DNA of 64,000 nucleotides, from contig KV918909.1 of NCBI GenBank assembly GCA_002049455.2, forward strand, positions 115,542 to 179,541, read 5' to 3'. The translations under genes were made by a program, and so were the position numbers. The DNA is from Porphyra umbilicalis (Eukaryota; Rhodophyta; Bangiophyceae; Bangiales; Bangiaceae). Shown one piece after another: positions 20,746 to 31,514 of the stretch; position 1 is the stretch's first letter; each line of letters opens with the position of its first letter. The notes under the pieces were generated by a model. That model ran no database searches, had not been told where the DNA came from, and saw only the letters and a list, made by a program, of their open reading frames with translations.

Positions 20746-22436
20746 GCCGCCATGTCGTCGGCCTCCGTCGCCAGTTGTTTCCGTAACTGCCAGCCCTGTG
20801 TTTCTGTAGTCCCGTCTTTCGGGCTTTACTGAGGGACTGTTACACTCCGGTTGCAGTGCACTAAAACTTCTGGGCCATGGATGGGTATGGCAGGCTGGGG
20901 AGGTGGTGTCGGGTACCGGACACTGTCACCTTTAGAGGGCAGAAACGGTATGAACGAAGCGTTTTTGCAGAAAAAGACTAACAATGCCGTGACCAGCGCC
21001 CTTCCAAGACCCAGAATAGATCCTCTCCAAGAAAGTTGTGTTTTGTCCATGTTTGGCTCAGAAGTGGTCGACGTACCTCACACTCGGGCAGGACTGCACA
21101 AGTGAAGGAAAGTATGAAGCGAGTTCACCTAGCAGCTCTTTTTCTTTTCGCAGCTGGTCAGGAAGCACGCACAACATGGTGAGTGATGCTCAATGGTGTC
21201 TTTTCTTTTGAAAAACCAATGGGCACTGCTGTAGGCAGGTAGGGAAGCGCAAATCGACGATTCCACTGGATTGGGCAGTGTCATCAGCCTAACGTGTGAT
21301 CCACTGACTGACTGGACAACGCAGTGTCAGCGGTGCTACCAAAAACAGAGGTCAGGACGTGACGACAGAGAAGGTCTGTCTCAAGATGTTTTTCTTGTGC
21401 ACACGCCACATTCACCCCTCGCGCCCGCTCGGCTACCACGCCCCAGTAGCCAGCAACACGCCCAGTCAGTACCCCGACTCCACCCCCACCCAGTATTCCA
21501 CCTTGTACCCTACCCAAACCGCGCAGCCCCCCCACCCAGTACGATGCTCTACCTGCACCTCAGTACCAATCCTCCCCCCTCGCCCCGTACCCCACCTCCT
21601 TCACCGCCCACGGCGACACCTCTATGGCCAGCCCAATCCCAATGCCACTTGCAATGAGCCTTCTCAATCATTGTCACCTAGTTTTAGACCGTGGCCGCCG
21701 TTCTCTTTCTCACTCAGCACCGACCCGCACATGGCATGTACGCCGTTGCAGCACCCACGTCCCGATGCTGAGAACCAACTCCCCCAACACACCTACCACC
21801 CGGCAGTGCCCATCCCCACGCCACGCCCAGCACCTTATCATGTCGTCCACTCTTCTGCAACTCCATTCTTCCACCGCGCATCTCCTCAGCCGCGCAACCT
21901 GAACTACCCGTCTGAAAATGACCTGCCCCGCAGGTCGCCCACCGTGTGAGGAACGCAGAGGGGTCGCAGGCAGAAAGGAGGGGGGACGGCGACGGCGGCG
22001 GAGGTAGCAAGGATTGCGGGGGCTGGGACGCTGGCGCCGGAGCCGGTGGCGCGTGGAGCGGGAGTGCTGCCGGCCGAAGAATACTGGGGAAAGCGGAGGG
22101 GAGCGCACAGGAGGGGAAGTGACACGAAGACCTCATGAGGCAGCGGCAAGCACCCCAAACTGCGAGGGCTGACGCAATCCAGTAACATGGACACGACTGT
22201 CACAAGGTCCTAAATACAAAACCAAGTACGTGGCGGCCCCCCCCAACCGGCGAGCCCGCTGACCCCCCGCCCCCCAGAAGCACCGAAATCAGCTTCCCTC
22301 CCTTCCACGTGGCGCGTTCACGGGCCACCCCCCCCCCAACTGCATATTTTGGCAATGTGATCATCACAGCCCCCCCCCCCCTGCCGATGATCGGCATTGT
22401 CGAATCCTCTGCCTCGTTGTCGAGGTCGCCACGCTA
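20746..22436. other. No convincing gene; P/Q/Y-rich frame at 21,359-21,949
   Basis: The plus frame at 21,359-21,949 (196 codons) has repeated S/T-Q-Y-P-like steps (SQYPDSTPTQYSTLYPTQ) and could be a degraded low-complexity coding exon, but it has no clear start or domain. The rest contains C-runs and no recognisable gene. 22,200-22,400 has several C-runs of 8-12. Confidence 0.4.
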
Positions 22437-23417
22437 TCATGCTGCTTGCTCGTCTGGCCCCACTCGTCCTCTATCGTTGTTTTCTTCTTGGAAGCGGTGG
22501 GCCATCATGATGTTGGAGGGCTTTGCGTCGCCCCACACCCTGTTGCTTTTGTGCAGGTGGGCCAGCGCCGAAGCCACCTGCTGCTTCCACCGCCGCGCGT
22601 CAGCCTTGGACGCCGTCGGCACATGGTGGAGAGTGCAGCCCGGCAGAAACGACAGTAGAATGCCGTCAACAAACCCCTGCCGCGGCTGCATCAGACCGCA
22701 CATGGAGACGACCGAGGAGTGATGCGCCAAGTCGCTCAGCATGGCGATCTCTTGGCGGAAGCCCTTCAACCCCTGATAATGGTAGACCTGCTTTAAGACC
22801 ATGGGCATACCCGTCGAATCGACGACCTTAAAGATGTGGCGGTCGAGCACAGCCACGGGCGTCAGCTCGTCGGGTTGAAACTTGCGCAGGGCCGGGTACG
22901 TGTCGATTACCGCGTCAGTAACGTAGACGCACCGCACGTCTGGATGAACGGCAAGCACCTGCCCGCCGCCACTTGTGACGAGCTGGTGCGTTCGGGGTGC
23001 GCCCTGAAGGTAGAGGGGATGTCGCACCCACGACGAGTACTCCCACCGACTCGGCTTGGCCCACACATCTACGTGGCTGTCGATAAAGTCGCGGCACGCG
23101 TATAAGCGCGTTGTCTCGTTGCGGCAATTCTCTTGTATCGGTAGCCTGCGCGTCCACGACGGCGCCGCGTCCAGGGCCTTGGTCTCCCCACAGCTCGTCT
23201 CGGTGGCATTTCGAGACAGCACGATCTCATAGCGGACCTCCTCCCACACCAGCTCAACGACCGCTTGGTTGAAGGTCAGCTTCCAGTCTTTGAGTTTCGA
23301 CTTCCACCGCGGCGCCGCCGAGACAGACGCCGACGAGTCAGACGCCGACGAGGCAGACGCCGACGGCGGCGCAGTGGAGGCTGCGGCCGCTGACGGGGCA
23401 TCGAATTTCGGCGCCAT
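22437..23417 (-). pseudogene. Protein-kinase-like protein, cut short after the catalytic loop
   Basis: The ATG at 23,417 (MAPKFDAPSAAAAS) opens a frame of 326 residues. The N-terminal half is not recognised after an A/S-rich leader. The second half reads as the N-lobe and early C-lobe of a protein kinase: a strand with MVLKQV (candidate ATP-binding Lys), FRQEIAML (candidate helix-C Glu), a hinge-like ILLSFLPG, then ALAHLHKSNRVWGDAKPSNIM. The last holds the catalytic Asp (about D297), Lys and Asn, with WGD in place of the common HRD. The frame stops about 22 residues later with no DFG, APE or rest of the C-lobe. No DFG-bearing exon was found in the next ~1 kb downstream, so the gene is probably truncated. 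It sits just outside the left end of the 26.5-kb composite element. Confidence 0.6.
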
Positions 23418-23594
23418 GACTGCGGGCGACAAAACGCGTTGGGGAGGCGGGGTTGGGGGGCGGCGAGTGGCCAGCTTCTGCTAGGGCAGGTAGGAAACAG
23501 CGGCACGAAGACGCCCGGCCGGCCACAGATAAAACTGGAAGAGATCAGCGCCGAGAAACGCCGACGCCGGCGGCAGCAGCAGCTGTCGAGGCCG

Positions 23595-23626
<32 letters not shown>

Positions 23627-23983
23627 ACGGCGACCAGCCACACCGACACACCTCCTTTCCGCCGCGTGAGGTCACACAACCAAGTCGGTTGTTTCACGAT
23701 GGCAAGTTTGGTGCGAATCCGCACCGGATGGATGGCCTAAAATTCTTGGACTGTTTTCATTTTTCTTTGAATACTCTTCCATTTCGGAAAGATTATCCAC
23801 CGACCGGAGAGTGCGGAAAATCCGGCGGCGCCCGGCAAGTGGGATAATACCAGCCTTGGCTGCTGAGATTCAAAAGCCAAGACTCAAAAGCCAACCCCCC
23901 CCCCCGTGCATGCGTGCAGGTGCACATTCCGCAGCCCTTACAGATAGAGTGCTGACAGAAGCGGCGCAGCGTGATGGACGGAC
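23418..23983. other. No gene seen
   Basis: Includes a short GGCGGCGGC tract at about 23,600-23,625, presumably in the 5' region of the minus-strand kinase-like gene, then lower-GC DNA up to the composite element boundary. Confidence 0.4.
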
Positions 23984-24008
23984 TTCAGAGCAAAGCCAGC
24001 AATGTCGG
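23984..24008 (+). repeat. Left TIR of composite element
   Basis: A 25-base sequence identical to the reverse complement of 50,467-50,491. It contains CAATGTCGG, shared with the termini of the Harbinger elements in this window. Confidence 0.85.
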
Positions 24009-24359
24009 GACTTTGTTGTTAAATTCTTAATTGCGCATGCGACGTGGTGCCCTCCCGGCGGTCTCGAGGCCTGAAATGGACGATATACTCAATAGACTTA
24101 CTCATGAGTAGGCTACTGTCTCGCCGATAGTCATGTTTATCGGTGGGTCGTTTGTGGTCTATTCCAATGGACTGAATCTTAGTGGGATCAGAGAGGCGCC
24201 AGCAAGGCGAGATCCTGATGATCCGTCCGAGATTCCTTTGCTCCCGCTCGTAAATGGTGGCGATCGTCTGCCACGACGCAGACACGAAGCACATACACGA
24301 CGCGAGTGGCCGATCGTGCTGATGTACGACAATCATCTGACACATGGCAGCACCCCAGG

Positions 24360-24430
24360 GAACGTCGGTATTCGCAGCCTTGACGGGATGCAAGGAACTC
24401 GTCAAGGCTGCGTCAAGGCGTCAAGGCAGG
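24360..24430 (+). repeat. Left subterminal inverted repeat (TTGACG motif)
   Basis: TTGACGGGATGCAAGGAACT, then CGTCAAGGCTGCGTCAAGGC. The complement of 49,980-50,045 reads TTGACGAGATGCAAGGATCT, then CGTCAAGGCTTCGTCAAGGC. A weaker match extends outward (GAACGTCGGTATTCG against GAACCTTGGTAATCG). The CGTCAAGG motif recurs several times on each side and may be a transposase-binding array. Confidence 0.8.
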
Positions 24431-24730
24431 GGGGGGGGGGGGTGTGGAGATTGAGAATCTTTGGCGGGGGGGGGCGGGATCTCGGTCGCCGGGGGGGGCA
24501 CTGGCGGGTTTTTGCTCCCCCGGGCGCGGCTGCTCCTATGCTTTAGGACAGGCACCTGCCTCTCATCACGCCGAGCACAGGCAGCCAGATCCAAACCGCC
24601 ACGCGCGCGCCCATGCGCGTCCAAGTCCGCGCGCTCGTGGCCCCGCCGTGCTGGTTCTCCCCCCCCCCGTCCCCCTCTGCCTTGACTCGCAGCCACCTTT
24701 TTGCTTGCAGCAGCGGCTTTGGACTTTGTC

Positions 24731-26838
24731 ATGCTGCCGCTGGAGGACTTGGGCTCGGTCGCCCACGCGTCGTCGGCCATGAGCTACGGCCGAGACACAG
24801 CCGCATTCTGTGCAGCGAAGATGGCGGTGCACGCTTGCGAGAGGGTGTTACAGTCGACACGTGGGGCGCTTGTTTTGTTTCTTATGGCGGCCCCCGCTGA
24901 CGGACAGAGCGCTGTGGTGCTGTACGGCGGACAGGACGCCCAAAACTGCTCGAACTCGGAGCAGAACAACATCGCTACGGGGATGCGCCGTATCATGGGG
25001 AGCCTACGCGCGACAGGGACGGCTCCTGTTTTGGACGCGACAACCCCACCTGGGACCCCCACAAACCCCCTTTCTGCGACGCCACGCCCGCCTACTCCTG
25101 CTCATCGCGACTCGTCGGACACCAGCAGGCGGTCCACTCCATCAAGATCTTCTGACGACCTACAGCGACTGCACCGCGCGGGTGGTTTGCCTCGTTCAGG
25201 GGCTTCGACGGCGCGCCGTCCAGTGTCTCACGGCTCCCTTCCTCGCCGACTTTCGCCAACCCCCCGTACGACCAGGCCAATCGCGTCTTTTCCCGGCCTG
25301 CTCTCTTTTGCGCCTATGTTGGGCCCAGGCTTTATCGACAAAAGCGACGAGCTCGTGGTCACCAGGAGCAACACCGTCACCGTGTCGGCCCAGCTGAGCC
25401 TCTCCTTGTTGGAGCGGCTACGCGAGCTGTTTCCCAATCACCGAGGGCTCTGCAAGCTCTTCCTCCAGCTCATTCGTGTGGCCGTGAACGACTTCTTGAC
25501 GCAGCTGCCGCTTCGCAGCAGCACCTCGACGCAGGCGACCAAGTACCTGCCGAAACTCCCATGGAGGTGACTCACGTCTTCATCAAGTACACCGACGTGG
25601 ATGACATACAAACGGTCATCGCCCCGGTTTTAACAAACACAAGGGACGATGATCCGGTCAAGTTTCTCAGCCGTATTTGCTACATGGTGCACATCAAAGA
25701 CGCCGCGTATACGTGGCTGGTGGAGGAGACTTGTAGCGGCGCCCAGCTGCCTCCGACGGGCATCAGTAAGTCGACAACTGCAGCTGCCGCTGCAAGGCGG
25801 TCCCCAGATACCGGTGGCGGGGCGGCGGGTGCCGGCAATGGGGGCAGCGCCGCGGGGGCGGCCGCTAACAACGCGGCGGCCAGTGCGGCTGGGACGGGCG
25901 GCAACACCCCGGCGGCTGGCGCGTCGGGGACGGGCGACATCACCCCAGCATCGGCCGCGGCGGGGACGGGCGACAACACGCCAGCGGCCGGCGCGGCCGG
26001 GACGGGCGGCAACACCCCGGCGAGCAGCGCGGTGGAGACAAGTGGCCGCCCGCCAGCGGCCGGCATGAAGGGGACGGGTGGCAACACCCTGGCGAGCTGC
26101 GCGGCGTGGACGGGCCGCAGCAAACCAGCGGCCGGCGCTACGGGGACGGGCGGCAACATTCCGACCGGCGGCGTGCCGGGCACGGTCGGCAACACTCCGG
26201 CGAGCGGCGTGGTGGGGACGGGCGGCAACACCCCGGCGGGCGGCGTGCCGGGCACGGTCGGCAACACTCCGACGAGCGGCGCGGCGGGGACGGGCGACAA
26301 CACGCCAGCGGCCGGCGCGACGGGGACAAGCGGCAACACCCCGGCAAGCAGCTCGGCAAGGGCGAGTGGCAACACACCGACGAGCGGCGCGTCGAGGACA
26401 AGCGACAACACGCCAGCGTCGGGAGCGGCGGGAACGGGCGACAACACGTCAGCGGAAGACGCGGCGGGGACGAGTGACAACACGCCCGTGGCCGGCGTGG
26501 AAAGGACGGGCGGCAACAGCCTGACGGCCGTCGCGGGGGGGGTGGGCGGCAACACCCTAATGTCCGCTGTTGGCGCTGCTGGAACGCCGAGTGGCGGCGC
26601 GTCGATCGCGCTCGCTGTTGATGCGACGCAGCTCGTGGGTCAGACGGGTCAGCGGCAGGGGGACCTAATGCCGTCGCGTTCACCGCACCCCCAGCGGACG
26701 TCTCTTTTTTGTCGACAGTGTGCTAGTGGGCTCGGGTGTCCTGCTGCCCGTGCGCTCGTACTGCGGGCGAGATCCTGTGGAACGCCATCTCGTCGTCATT
26801 TGCCAAGTGACAGTGCTCGAAAACCACATGGGCGATGA
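24731..26838 (+). pseudogene. Hypothetical gene with 12-residue repeats, frameshifted
   Basis: Family not recognised. The first part (from ATG 24,731, after an acceptor-like TTTTTGCTTGCAG ending at 24,710) runs to TGA at 25,570 and ends with a convincing helical stretch (LSLSLLERLRELFPNHRG, then VNDFLTQLPL). The second frame takes over around 25,500-25,561 (MEVTHVFIKYTDVDDIQTVI) with no splice signals, so I infer a 1-bp frameshift or sequence error. It continues through an A/G-rich linker into eighteen 12-aa repeats (25,891-26,538) and ends at 26,838; an acceptor near 26,718 suggests the real end is spliced elsewhere. It is the first gene inside the left end of the composite element. No catalytic motif is seen. 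Confidence 0.45.
25891..26538 (+). repeat. 36-bp coding minisatellite, 18 copies (12-aa repeat)
   Basis: Consensus G-T-G-G/D-N-T-P-A-A/S-G-A-A, in frame throughout (648 bp), with substitutions such as GTVGNTPASGVV and RTSDNTPASGAA. It is T/N/G-rich with no cysteine, likely a flexible stalk or linker. The 36-bp period keeps the frame, unlike the non-coding minisatellites in this window. Confidence 0.9.
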
Positions 26839-26943
26839 GAATGGGTTCGTGGTTGCTCCCGGGCACGGGACGGCGACGGTGCCTCTGACATTCGGTACTG
26901 CTGCCCAGAGTGGCAGAGAGCTTGTTTGCAATCGTCATGTATC
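26719..26943 (+). CDS. Probable exon of the upstream repeat gene
   Basis: An acceptor (CTCTTTTTTGTCGACAG) ends at about 26,718 and a donor (GGTAAAT) lies at about 26,944. Between them one plus frame reads VLVGSGVLLPVRSY, then HLVVICQVTVLEN, a balanced and protein-like sequence of about 74 residues. I could not fix the matching upstream donor in phase, so the exon assignment is tentative. Further protein-like sequence follows at 27,173-27,445 (HAAKLQHEVPVVEVVAVCVE) but the join is unclear. Confidence 0.35.
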
Positions 26944-27497
26944 GGGTAAATGGGTGCATCAACTGGCAGGTGTGCGGAGTATACTGTTTTGTGTGCTGTG
27001 CGAGCAGTGCATGATTTTACTGACCTCGCCACTCCGTGCGTCTATTTCTCTCTGTTCTGTGGCTCATGTGCGCCGCAGTCCGCGTTTGAAATTGTGGGAC
27101 AGGCCGACGGACAGCTTCCAGAAAGGCCGCCTACTGGGAACTGCCGTCATCTGACGGTGGGCCATATCCGACGTGCTCATGGAGCATGCTGCTAAATTGC
27201 AGCACGAGGTACCTGTGGTCGAGGTAGTGGCCGTCTGCGTTGAAGACGGGTGTGGAAGGGAGAGGTACACTTTCTCGGCACTGCTCTATCAGTCGATGAT
27301 GTATGAGCGATACAAGGCCGCGCATTTTGGTACTCGGCCAGCTCCAACACATATGGATGGGATGGGGGGTGAGAGGGGCGATGGGAGTGACGGGGCCGTG
27401 ACGCTTAAAGTGGTGCTGTGGGACTATCGATATCTCTCCGAGTAGGCTCTTTGGGTCTTTTTCTATTCTCCACGATTGTCGACGCCTGTACGGAAAT

Positions 27498-29208
27498 CTA
27501 TCCCGCACGGAAAACCCGCTTAGCGCGGACCCGCTCGTACCAAGCCAGTGCATTGGCGCTCGTCTTGACGTGCTCCTTGGTAATCCCACGCACGCGCAGG
27601 GAGGCAAGCGAAATGGCCCTCGACAAAGCCGCGTAGACCAACCCATCCAAAGTCCACTGCGTGCAGGAAAAATCAACAGCCACCTTGAGAATCGTCAGCC
27701 CCTGCGCGCGGGACACCGTCACCGCCCACGACAGCAAAATGGGAACTTGCCATCGACACGCCAGCTCCCTCTACTCCGCGTCCATCACAGAAAACTTCAC
27801 CAACGGCATGCAAAGCGGCTCTTACGCACCCTCAAATTTGCAGCAAACAGACACCCCCGACACAAACGAGGTTAAAATCCCGTGCGCTCCAGTCTTCACC
27901 CCACCGAATGACATCGTGCACACCACCCGAGCACCGACCTTGACACTCACCGTGTCCGCCGCCACCTGGCTTAGTTCCTGCGAGTTCCCTTCGCGGCGCG
28001 ACTCCTTCGCGCCGGTCAACGTGTCCAAGCGCAGCGCCTCCCCCTCGCGGCTTTGCCCCGCCTCAGACTGCATCACCTCGTCACGACAGGTGAACGTGCC
28101 CCTCGCGCTTACCAGCTCCGCGAGCTGCTTGTTGTTGTACGCTTGAGCGTCGCAGCTTTTCGCGCGTAGGTGCTGGAAGCCTCGCCACTCGTCTGCCTCG
28201 TCCACCCACATCGAGATTAGCTGGGTCAGATCCTCTTCCTGGCATTCGCCGACTTGCAGGCGGGAAAGAATGGAGAGTAAGGGTTTCCCCCACGCCTGGC
28301 GGTGCTGTCCGACGAGCTCTACCACATCCCCGTACGTGAAGAAGAAGCTGTAGTCCCATGCCCGCTCCGAGTACGCCCCCTTCTGTGCCGACGTGTCGGT
28401 CATCTTGAAGGCGGGCAGTTGCAGAGGAGCACCCGCAGCCGCCAGAATAAAAGGACCAAACAAAAAGTAAAGAGAAACGTATGGTTAGTCCACAGGCTGA
28501 CATCCATCGTCAACAAAGACGATACCATTTGCATGCAAACAGAATCGCGTCGTCAGCTTGGGATAAGAACAGCAAGAAGCACGTACTAAAATCGGTGCGA
28601 CCGCCGAAAGGTCGGCATTGCATGGTAGGAAGAGCCGTGCGTCTAAACACGTACTCGAGGCCGTCAAACCACCGCCCAGGGATGGTGGGGGCCTCGTCGA
28701 TGACGACGAGTCGGGCGGCTGTAATGGTCTTCTTCGCCTCGGGGTTGGCAAGGATACGCAAAAGTATGCGCTCCTTGCACACATCTCCATATCTCCGACC
28801 AACACGCGCAAATGGGACGACACGGTTTGGCCACCAACGAGCTGGGCGGCCGAGCCCGCCCAAGCAAGAACCACAACAGCACTATACCCCAGCTTCTGGC
28901 GCGCCACGCTCACGATGAGTGACAGTAGAGTGCTCTTTTCGCATCAAGCAGCCCCCACCGCAGCGACATTGCGGCCCTCGAGCACGTATCTAGCTCCTTG
29001 CAGCTGCAACTCATCCAAACTGGGCGCGGAGCTCATCGTTGCGTGTCAGCGACGGGGGGGTGAATGCCTCGATGATCGCTTGGACCGTTTGTCCCCAACC
29101 AAAACGAACCGGCCCAGCGTCGATACTGGAACGGCACTTCGTAGGCGGAACGGAGACAAGAAGGCGGTCGCAACTCGCGTTCCCCTCGAGAAACGTAGGC
29201 GCTCGCAA
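27498..29208 (-). pseudogene. PIF1-like DNA helicase remnant
   Basis: Read on the minus strand, the pieces follow PIF1/RecD-type order. Around 28,960-28,930 is the P-loop G-A-A-stop-C-E-K-S-T; the second Gly codon is TGA (28,946-28,944) and the third is Glu. Next come GGQTVSSHLRVLVGD, the Walker B-like LVVIDEAPTIPGRWFDGLEY, a PLQLPAF motif, VVELVGQHRQ, VGARVVCTMSFGGVKTG, and finally LLSWAVTVSRAQGLTI with YAALSRA. Lesions include a frameshift near 29,022, the TGA in the P-loop, a frameshift near 28,790, an unclear join at 28,450-28,587, TAA at 27,824-27,822 and TAG at 27,773-27,771. The loss of the P-loop rules out activity. Helicases of this family occur as transposon cargo; no Helitron Rep domain was seen. 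Confidence 0.85.
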
Positions 29209-29734
29209 CGCTCACGGTTTGAGTTTCTGAGATGGCTAAGTACGGCCGTTTTTTGACACTCTGGCCACCCCCCCCGTCCACACGGGTGGATCACGCGGTC
29301 GCTGCTTTCGATGCCCAGGGGGTCATCAGGGAACCCTTTCGGGGGCATCCACGAGGCGTCTCTCCGTGCTCTGTGCGTCTGCTCTCGTTTGCTGAGTCCA
29401 CCCTCATCCCCCGCTGCCCCCAAGCCTCAATGAAAGGCACCTTGTGTCGTCCACTTCAACTACCTTCAACGGCCGTACCAAGTATACGTGCCCTACGACA
29501 GTTCGCGTGCTCGGTGTAGATTTAACTGATGTGTGCTACCCGCCCTGCCCCTTCTCACATAGGGTGATTCCACCAATCGACCTCCCTGCGACGCCACCGC
29601 TGCCCCCCCGCGGCCCCCCCGGGATGTCGGGCTTCTGAGATTTCAGCGGCGACTTCAATAGATGCCACAAGTGCGAAATGCCTGCTGCCCCGCGCTTATA
29701 CGAGGGCGGTGAAGGGGGGGACGGCTTGGCATCG

Positions 29735-30870
29735 GAAGCGGCTGTCATGGCCACGCTGGTAGCCGTGGACAACTGGTGGTGGTGGCGGGGGACGGCAAAA
29801 GTGGCGTAAGGGGGGGCGGTCGTGGCGCCGCTGGTGGGCGTGGACCACTGGTGAAAGAGGGGCACGCCGGCGACAGGGGGGAGGCGGGGACAGTTGCGGC
29901 CATGTTGGTGGCCGTGGACCACTCGTGGTTGTGAGGGCCGACGTTGAATATGGCATAGTGTGGGGCGGTCGTGGCAACGATGGTGGGCGTGGACAACTGG
30001 TGGAGGTGGCGGGGGACGGCGACAGTGGCGTAGGGGCGGGCGGTCGTGGCCACGTTGGTGTGCGTGGACCACTGGTGGTAGAGGGGCACGACAGGGACAG
30101 AGGGGAGGCGGGGGCGGTTGTGGCCATGTTAGTGGGCGTGGACCACTCGTGGTGGTGAGGGCCGACGTTGAATATGGCATAGGGCGGGGCGGTCGTGGCA
30201 ACGATGGGTGGCGTGCACAACTGGTAAAAGAGGGGCACGACCGGGACAGAGGGGAGGCGGGGGCGGGTGTGGCCATGATAGTGGGCGTGGGCCACTCGTG
30301 GTGGTGGGGGCCGACGGCGACAGTGGCGTAGGGGGGGGCGGTCGTGGCCACGCAGGTGCGCGTGGACCACTGGTGAAAGAGGGGCACGACAGGGACAGAG
30401 GGGAGGCGGGGGCGGTTGTGGCCATGTTAGTGGGCGTGCACCACTCGTGGTGGTGGGGGACGACGGCGACAGTGGCGTAGGGGGGGGCGGTCGTGGCCAC
30501 GCAGGTGTGCGTGGACCACTGGTGCTAGAGGGGCACGACTTCGACAGGTTGCGTCGGAGGAGGCGGTCGTGGCCACGCTGGTGTGCGTGGACCACTGGTG
30601 CTAGAGGGGCACGACAGCGACAGAGGGGAGGCGGGGGCTGTTGTGGCCATGTTGGTGGGCGTGGACCACTCGTGGTGGTGGGGGCCGACGGCGATTATGG
30701 CGTAGGGTGGGGCGGTCGTGGCCACGCTGGTGGGCGTGGACAACTAGTGGTGGTGGCGGGGGACCGCAGCAGTGGCGTAAGGGGGGGCGGTCGTTGCCAC
30801 GCTGGTGTGCGTGGACCACTGATGGTTGTTGCGGGGGATGGCGACAGTAGCGTTGGAGGGGCGGTTGGTG
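29735..30870. repeat. G-rich minisatellite, ~75-bp unit, about 15 copies
   Basis: GCGGTCGTGGCCACG-type landmarks recur every 73-77 bp from about 29,817 to 30,786. Two unit types alternate loosely: one with GTGGACCACTSGTGGTGGTG and a GACGGCGACAGTGGCGTAGG tail, and one with GAGGGGCACGACAGGGACAG and GGAGGCGGGGGCG. Minus-strand frames of about 280-300 codons are open and rich in P, H, T and R. Because unit length varies by non-multiples of three, I do not call a protein. Confidence 0.85.
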
Positions 30871-31124
30871 CCACATTTGTGGGTGTGGACCAATGGCGAT
30901 GGTGTGGGGTGACAGCCACAGTTAGGTGTATGTGCGAGTAGTAGTGGCGTAGGTCGGCGCTCGCTGCCGCGCTGATTTGCATGGAAAACGAGCGGTTGTC
31001 GGAAGTGACAGCCACGACTGAGTGTTTGTGCAAGCGGGGGTGGTGTCGGTTGTGGAGGCGTGGGAGTTGAAGGCGTTCCTGTGGCTTCCGCAGTGGTCCT
31101 TTCCACTCCCGCAGAAAACCGTTT

Positions 31125-31514
31125 TCAATGCTTTATGGGCAGCTTAAGTGAGGTGTAGAATAAGGTGGAGGGATCCCACAGACCCCGCCATCTGGCTACT
31201 GACGCGAATTCCGGTGGGTTGGTCTTCAGGAGTTGTGTTCTGCTGCGGCCGTTCCCTTGCCCTCCGGATGGCACCAGGCACGTCACGACCACTTCGGATT
31301 CACGGGCAGCTCGCCCCCCGGCCTTCCAACGCGATTTTGCGTAGACAAGCAGCGCCGCCATCTCTTCCATAAAGGAGCGCGTCCCCCCCCCTGGCCAGCC
31401 AGCACTGCCAGCACCACCGCAGACGGTCCCATCACAAAAAAACGGGGTATCAAGCACCACTAGAGCGTCCCCCGCTCGCGCCACGTACGTGTCGCTGAGT
31501 GACAGAGCGCACAC
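31125..31514 (-). CDS. Unassigned ORF fragment
   Basis: A protein-like frame of about 130 codons without an ATG near its 5' end (LSLSDTYVARAGDALVVLDT, later SEVVVTCLVPSGG). It lies between the KDZ-like remnant and the minisatellite on the same strand, so it may be another exon or fragment of the KDZ-like gene or of a gene between it and the helicase. No motif recognised. Confidence 0.3.
   Translation of the reverse strand: MCALSLSDTYVARAGDALVVLDTPFFCDGTVCGGAGSAGWPGGGTRSFMEEMAALLVYAKSRWKAGGRAARESEVVVTCLVPSGGQGNGRSRTQLLKTNPPEFASVARWRGLWDPSTLFYTSLKLPIKH

Noticed and set aside
18960-20832. Plus frames of 440-475 codons as proline/alanine-rich proteins
   Set aside because: All three frames are open at once over simple CCGCCG-type sequence; no frame is favoured.
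21359-21949. P/Q/Y-rich frame as a real gene
   Set aside because: No convincing start, domain or splice context; kept only as a note on that interval.
27131-27676. Minus-strand 181-codon frame as an N-terminal extension or separate gene
   Set aside because: It overlaps the helicase C-terminus in a different frame and has no recognisable motif; part of it is antisense to a plus-strand protein-like frame. Left unassigned.
27498-29208. Helitron, because of a PIF1-like helicase
   Set aside because: No Rep (HUH) domain and no CTRRT-hairpin terminus was seen nearby; the surrounding boundaries are inverted repeats, which Helitrons lack.
29536-30595. CRISPR array because of regular ~75-bp spacing
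   Set aside because: Whole units are repeated with no unique spacers; eukaryotic minisatellite.
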